DNA from: Clostridia bacterium
GTDB lineage: Bacteria; Bacillota; Peptococcia; DRI-13; SV3-B141
DNA length: 33,446 nucleotides
Reading direction: 5' to 3'
NCBI GenBank assembly: GCA_018433015.1
Contig: JAHDSB010000099.1
Location: 1-33,446, forward strand
Positions 31,121 through 33,446 of this stretch are shown here, one piece after another. The translations under genes and the position numbers were made by a program. A model generated the notes under the pieces. That model was given only the letters and a program-made list of their open reading frames with translations. It made no database searches and was not told where the DNA came from. The first letter of the stretch is position 1, and each line of letters begins with the position of its first letter.

Positions 31121-32465
31121 GGATACTAAAATAAAACAATTCTTAGTAACAGTCTGTGAACAAATAAGATGGAAAAAGGCTCATAGTGTGATTTCTCAAG
31201 AGCTTGAAGATCATATAATTGACCAAAAAGCGGCGTTTGTAGCTGAGGGATTAGACGAAGATACTGCTACGGATAAAGCACTAGCAGAAATGGGAGATCC
31301 TATTCTTATTGGCTCGGAGCTTGACCATACCCACAAACCTAAAATTGAATGGAGCATAATTTCCTTGACTGGCATTATACTTATGCTGGGAATTGCTGTT
31401 AGATTACTTGTTACTTCTGAATTTAACATGCAGGGGGTGTTGATAAACAGTATAATAAGCGTGGTACTGGGTATGGCTTGTATGACAATTGCTTACTTTT
31501 TAGATTTTACAACCATAGGAAAATACCCCAAGTCAATTTTTTTAGGGCTTATTGGTGTATCACTTGGCGTCATGGCGGTATCACCGGTTATAAATGGAAG
31601 ATATTTTTATGTACAATTTGTTTTATTGCTTTTTCCTACAGCTTTTGCAGGAATAATTTATGACATGAGAACTAAGGGATACTTGGGTATTATTATAAGT
31701 GGTTTATTCTTTGGTATAGTAGCATGTATTGCTTTTATCATCCCCAGCTTTTCAAGTGTGCTACTATATTCGTTAACCTGTCTTATTTTACTTACCTTTG
31801 CCATTACAAAAGGGTGGTTTAATGTTAATAAGCTAATGGCACTATTGCTTGTGTATATCCCCATGATTATTACATTATTTGGTATTGTAATTAGTAAACC
31901 TTATCGTATCAAAAGACTGTTAATAGCCATAAATCCCTTTCTTGACCCCAAGGGTGCCGGATACATTGGGACAATAAAAAGAGATTTGTTAGCCCACGCA
32001 AAGTTCTTTGGTCAGGGAGACTTAGGAATAAATTCCGGGCTCATGTTACCAAATATAAATACTGATTATATACTAACTTATTTAATACATAGACTTGGTT
32101 GGATATCATTTATCGTGATAATGACTGCCATACTAGCTTTCATTATCCGTGCTTTTATCCTCTGCTCCAGGCAAAAAAGCGTTCTGGGAAAATTAGTATC
32201 CACTTCCGTCTTAATTACATTTACAATGCAAGTTGTTCTTTATGTTGTAAACAACTTAGGGTTCCAATTGTTTCCTCCCTTAACAATGCCCCTTATTTCT
32301 TATGGAGGAACAGCCACAATAATAAACATGACTCTCATTGGTATCATGCTTTCGGTATATAAGTCAGGGCACCTAGTTCATGATAATCTAAGGACTTCTA
32401 TATGGAAAAGGAACAAGCTAATTGAGATAGTTGACGGTAAAATTATTATCGATTTGCATAAATAA
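31113..32465 (+). CDS. FtsW/RodA/SpoVE-family protein with N-terminal permease-prefix domain
   Basis: TTG 31113 is preceded by AAGGAGGTG and overlaps the PadR gene. The 450-residue protein has a soluble N-terminal helical domain (about 1-75; ITQ-type ELEDHIIDQKAAF, permease prefix domain 1 family), then about ten membrane helices. The C-terminal region has the FtsW/RodA/SpoVE pattern: GQGDLGINSG, LPNINTDYILTYLI (the conserved Asp of the HTD position kept as NTD), and PPLTMPLISYGGTATIIN. The usual Glu of the following EELG is replaced by HRLG. Family members polymerise peptidoglycan. It is a PadR-linked accessory form, probably stress- or sporulation-related (inference), not the essential housekeeping FtsW. 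Confidence 0.82.
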   Translation: MPEDTKIKQFLVTVCEQIRWKKAHSVISQELEDHIIDQKAAFVAEGLDEDTATDKALAEMGDPILIGSELDHTHKPKIEWSIISLTGIILMLGIAVRLLVTSEFNMQGVLINSIISVVLGMACMTIAYFLDFTTIGKYPKSIFLGLIGVSLGVMAVSPVINGRYFYVQFVLLLFPTAFAGIIYDMRTKGYLGIIISGLFFGIVACIAFIIPSFSSVLLYSLTCLILLTFAITKGWFNVNKLMALLLVYIPMIITLFGIVISKPYRIKRLLIAINPFLDPKGAGYIGTIKRDLLAHAKFFGQGDLGINSGLMLPNINTDYILTYLIHRLGWISFIVIMTAILAFIIRAFILCSRQKSVLGKLVSTSVLITFTMQVVLYVVNNLGFQLFPPLTMPLISYGGTATIINMTLIGIMLSVYKSGHLVHDNLRTSIWKRNKLIEIVDGKIIIDLHK

Positions 32466-32469
32466 AGAA

Positions 32470-32502
32470 TGCTAGCAGATATATCTGCTAGCACAGTTTT
32501 TT
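32470..32502 (+). terminator. Rho-independent terminator of the PadR cassette
   Basis: TGCTAGCAGAT and ATCTGCTAGCA (32470-32480 and 32483-32493) form a nearly perfect hairpin that is followed within 3 nt by TTTTTT. It begins 4 bp after the gene's stop. Confidence 0.9.
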
Positions 32503-32581
32503 CTAAATTAGCAAGGTATGAACATATTTTATCTTATGTAGATGCTCACAAAAATCAGTAAAGATTACTTATTATTATCTT

Positions 32582-32617
32582 AAAAATTGGCGTCTCTTTA
32601 TTATGTAAATAAAGAGA
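32582..32617 (-). terminator. Terminator of the minus-strand ATC-hydrolase-like gene
   Basis: On the minus strand TCTCTTTATT pairs with AATAAAGAGA around a 5-nt loop, followed after a few bases by TTTTT (A-run 32582-32586). It lies just downstream of the stop at 32623. Confidence 0.65.
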
Positions 32618-32622
32618 AGTGA

Positions 32623-33087
32623 TTAATTTTCATTTATTATTGTATAGTTGAAAATGCAGCAGGAATCTCCATTTGTTAGACATTTTGGTCGGTCCAGCTT
32701 CATACCGAAGCCTTCATAAAGAGCATAATCAATCTGACAGTAGAGAGCTCCTAGGGCCAGACCTTCATTACCATATTGAGCCCAGGTTTCTGCCATGGGA
32801 CAATAAGTGACTAATCCATTTTCATCCCGTTTCCAATCTGGTGTGCCAAAGTCCTTAATCTTGTTGTAAGTATCTTTTCCAATAGGGGATAGTCCAAGGG
32901 ACAATGCATCATGTTTCATAGCTTCAATTCGAGATTTGGCCATGTTTTCAACTGCTGCTTTGATAGCTTTCTTGCCTTCTTCTTCACCAAGACGCTCAAT
33001 CAATTCTTTTGCCATAAAATAATACATTTCAGCCATTAGTTTTGACAAACGCATAGGGAGTGGTTGGTTATATTTAATATCGCTCAT
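32623..33087 (-). CDS. L-2-amino-thiazoline-4-carboxylate hydrolase-like protein
   Basis: A 154-residue protein on the minus strand whose C-terminus has the ATC-hydrolase family pattern: YCPMAETWAQYGNEG, ALYCQIDYALYEGFG, and CLTNGDSCCIFNY. Named members hydrolyse aminothiazoline carboxylate in L-cysteine formation, but most family members are uncharacterised and many sit beside regulators, so the exact reaction is uncertain. I start it at ATG 33087; a TTG at 33093 sits closer to the same AAAGGAGA ribosome site. It has its own terminator and does not belong to the clusters on its left. Confidence 0.8.
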   Translation of the reverse strand: MSDIKYNQPLPMRLSKLMAEMYYFMAKELIERLGEEEGKKAIKAAVENMAKSRIEAMKHDALSLGLSPIGKDTYNKIKDFGTPDWKRDENGLVTYCPMAETWAQYGNEGLALGALYCQIDYALYEGFGMKLDRPKCLTNGDSCCIFNYTIINEN

Positions 33088-33093
33088 TATCAA

Positions 33094-33446
33094 AGTATCT
33101 CCTTTTTATAGTTGTGTTTTGTATATAACATTCATAAAATATTTGAAAACTTGATTTTTCAAAATACTCGTTGAAAAATAGGGAATTGATTGTGTCCCTC
33201 CTTTGTTGATCATTTTTTGGCTTACCTGTCATATCCTCTTTTTCAAAGTTATCTTAACGTTGGGATTCAAAGGGCTATTCCTTGGTTTTCTGCTAAGTAT
33301 GAACCTTCATTTTGTAAGCTCCGATCATAGCAAGCATCCCCGTAACCTCATTTTACCACGGATGTTAGTGGATAAAGACAAAAACCAGCATTCATCCTCA
33401 ACTTGCTTACTTCTTTGATTGCACTTTAACAGAAAATTTAAATAAA
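33094..33446. other. Terminal non-coding stretch with no recognised gene
   Basis: About 350 bp at the right edge, including the promoter of the minus-strand gene. A 71-residue plus-strand frame (33203-33418) has no ribosome site, atypical composition and no recognisable family, so I leave it out. No repeat, RNA or transposon end is clear. Confidence 0.4.

Noticed and set aside
33203-33418. 71-residue frame at the right edge
   Set aside because: No ribosome site, unusual composition, no family resemblance; probably chance.

Overview
The window looks like the chromosome of a low-GC, Gram-positive anaerobe of the class Clostridia. Support: AT-rich coding with strong AGGAGG-type ribosome sites and many TTG/GTG starts, an S-layer-homology surface protein, a two-cluster ferredoxin-like membrane protein, a PadR/FtsW-type cassette, and an ATC-hydrolase-like gene. 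The species cannot be named from the sequence. There are no rRNAs, tRNAs, CRISPR arrays or intact insertion sequences that I can see.

Layout. 1-1602: 3' end of an SLH/InlB-repeat surface protein. 1603-2319: terminator, then a decayed tail of a COG2509-type FAD dehydrogenase. 2320-5893: an ABC_sub_bind-type periplasmic binding protein and an MFS transporter fused to an extracytoplasmic sensor module. 6086-15294: a tightly packed run with a GNAT acyltransferase, a LivJ-type lipoprotein, the NHLP (nitrile-hydratase-leader-peptide) export set (HlyD adaptor, C39 peptidase-ABC exporter, second ABC exporter) and a membrane 4Fe-4S protein. 15356-16331: an ECF sigma factor translationally coupled to a zinc-ribbon-like protein that carries the export cleavage motif. 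16517-27054: ketoreductase, fused KS-CLF, degenerate SDR, dehydratase, metallo-beta-lactamase-fold hydrolase, two tandem NHLP precursor peptides, tandem GNAT, acyl carrier protein, A-T-TE NRPS module, and Sfp-type phosphopantetheinyl transferase, ending at a terminator at 27080. 27128-32502: a hypothetical membrane protein, a MATE exporter, fragments of a duplicated PadR cassette, an alpha/beta hydrolase, and the intact PadR/FtsW-like cassette with its palindromic operator. 32623-33087: ATC-hydrolase-like gene on the minus strand.

How it may work together (inference). The 6-27 kb region reads as one biosynthetic cluster that joins three logics: a RiPP export system with two leader peptides ending in only seven core residues each, a highly reducing type II polyketide set with no enoyl reductase (so a polyene acyl chain is plausible), and a stand-alone NRPS module. 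None of the usual RiPP tailoring enzymes (LanM, YcaO, radical SAM) is present, but two GNAT proteins are. Each predicted core contains exactly one lysine. The simplest model is a fatty- or polyenoyl-acylated short peptide, analogous to GNAT-acylated RiPP lipopeptides (selidamides, goadvionins), exported by the NHLP transporters and possibly controlled by the embedded ECF sigma factor.
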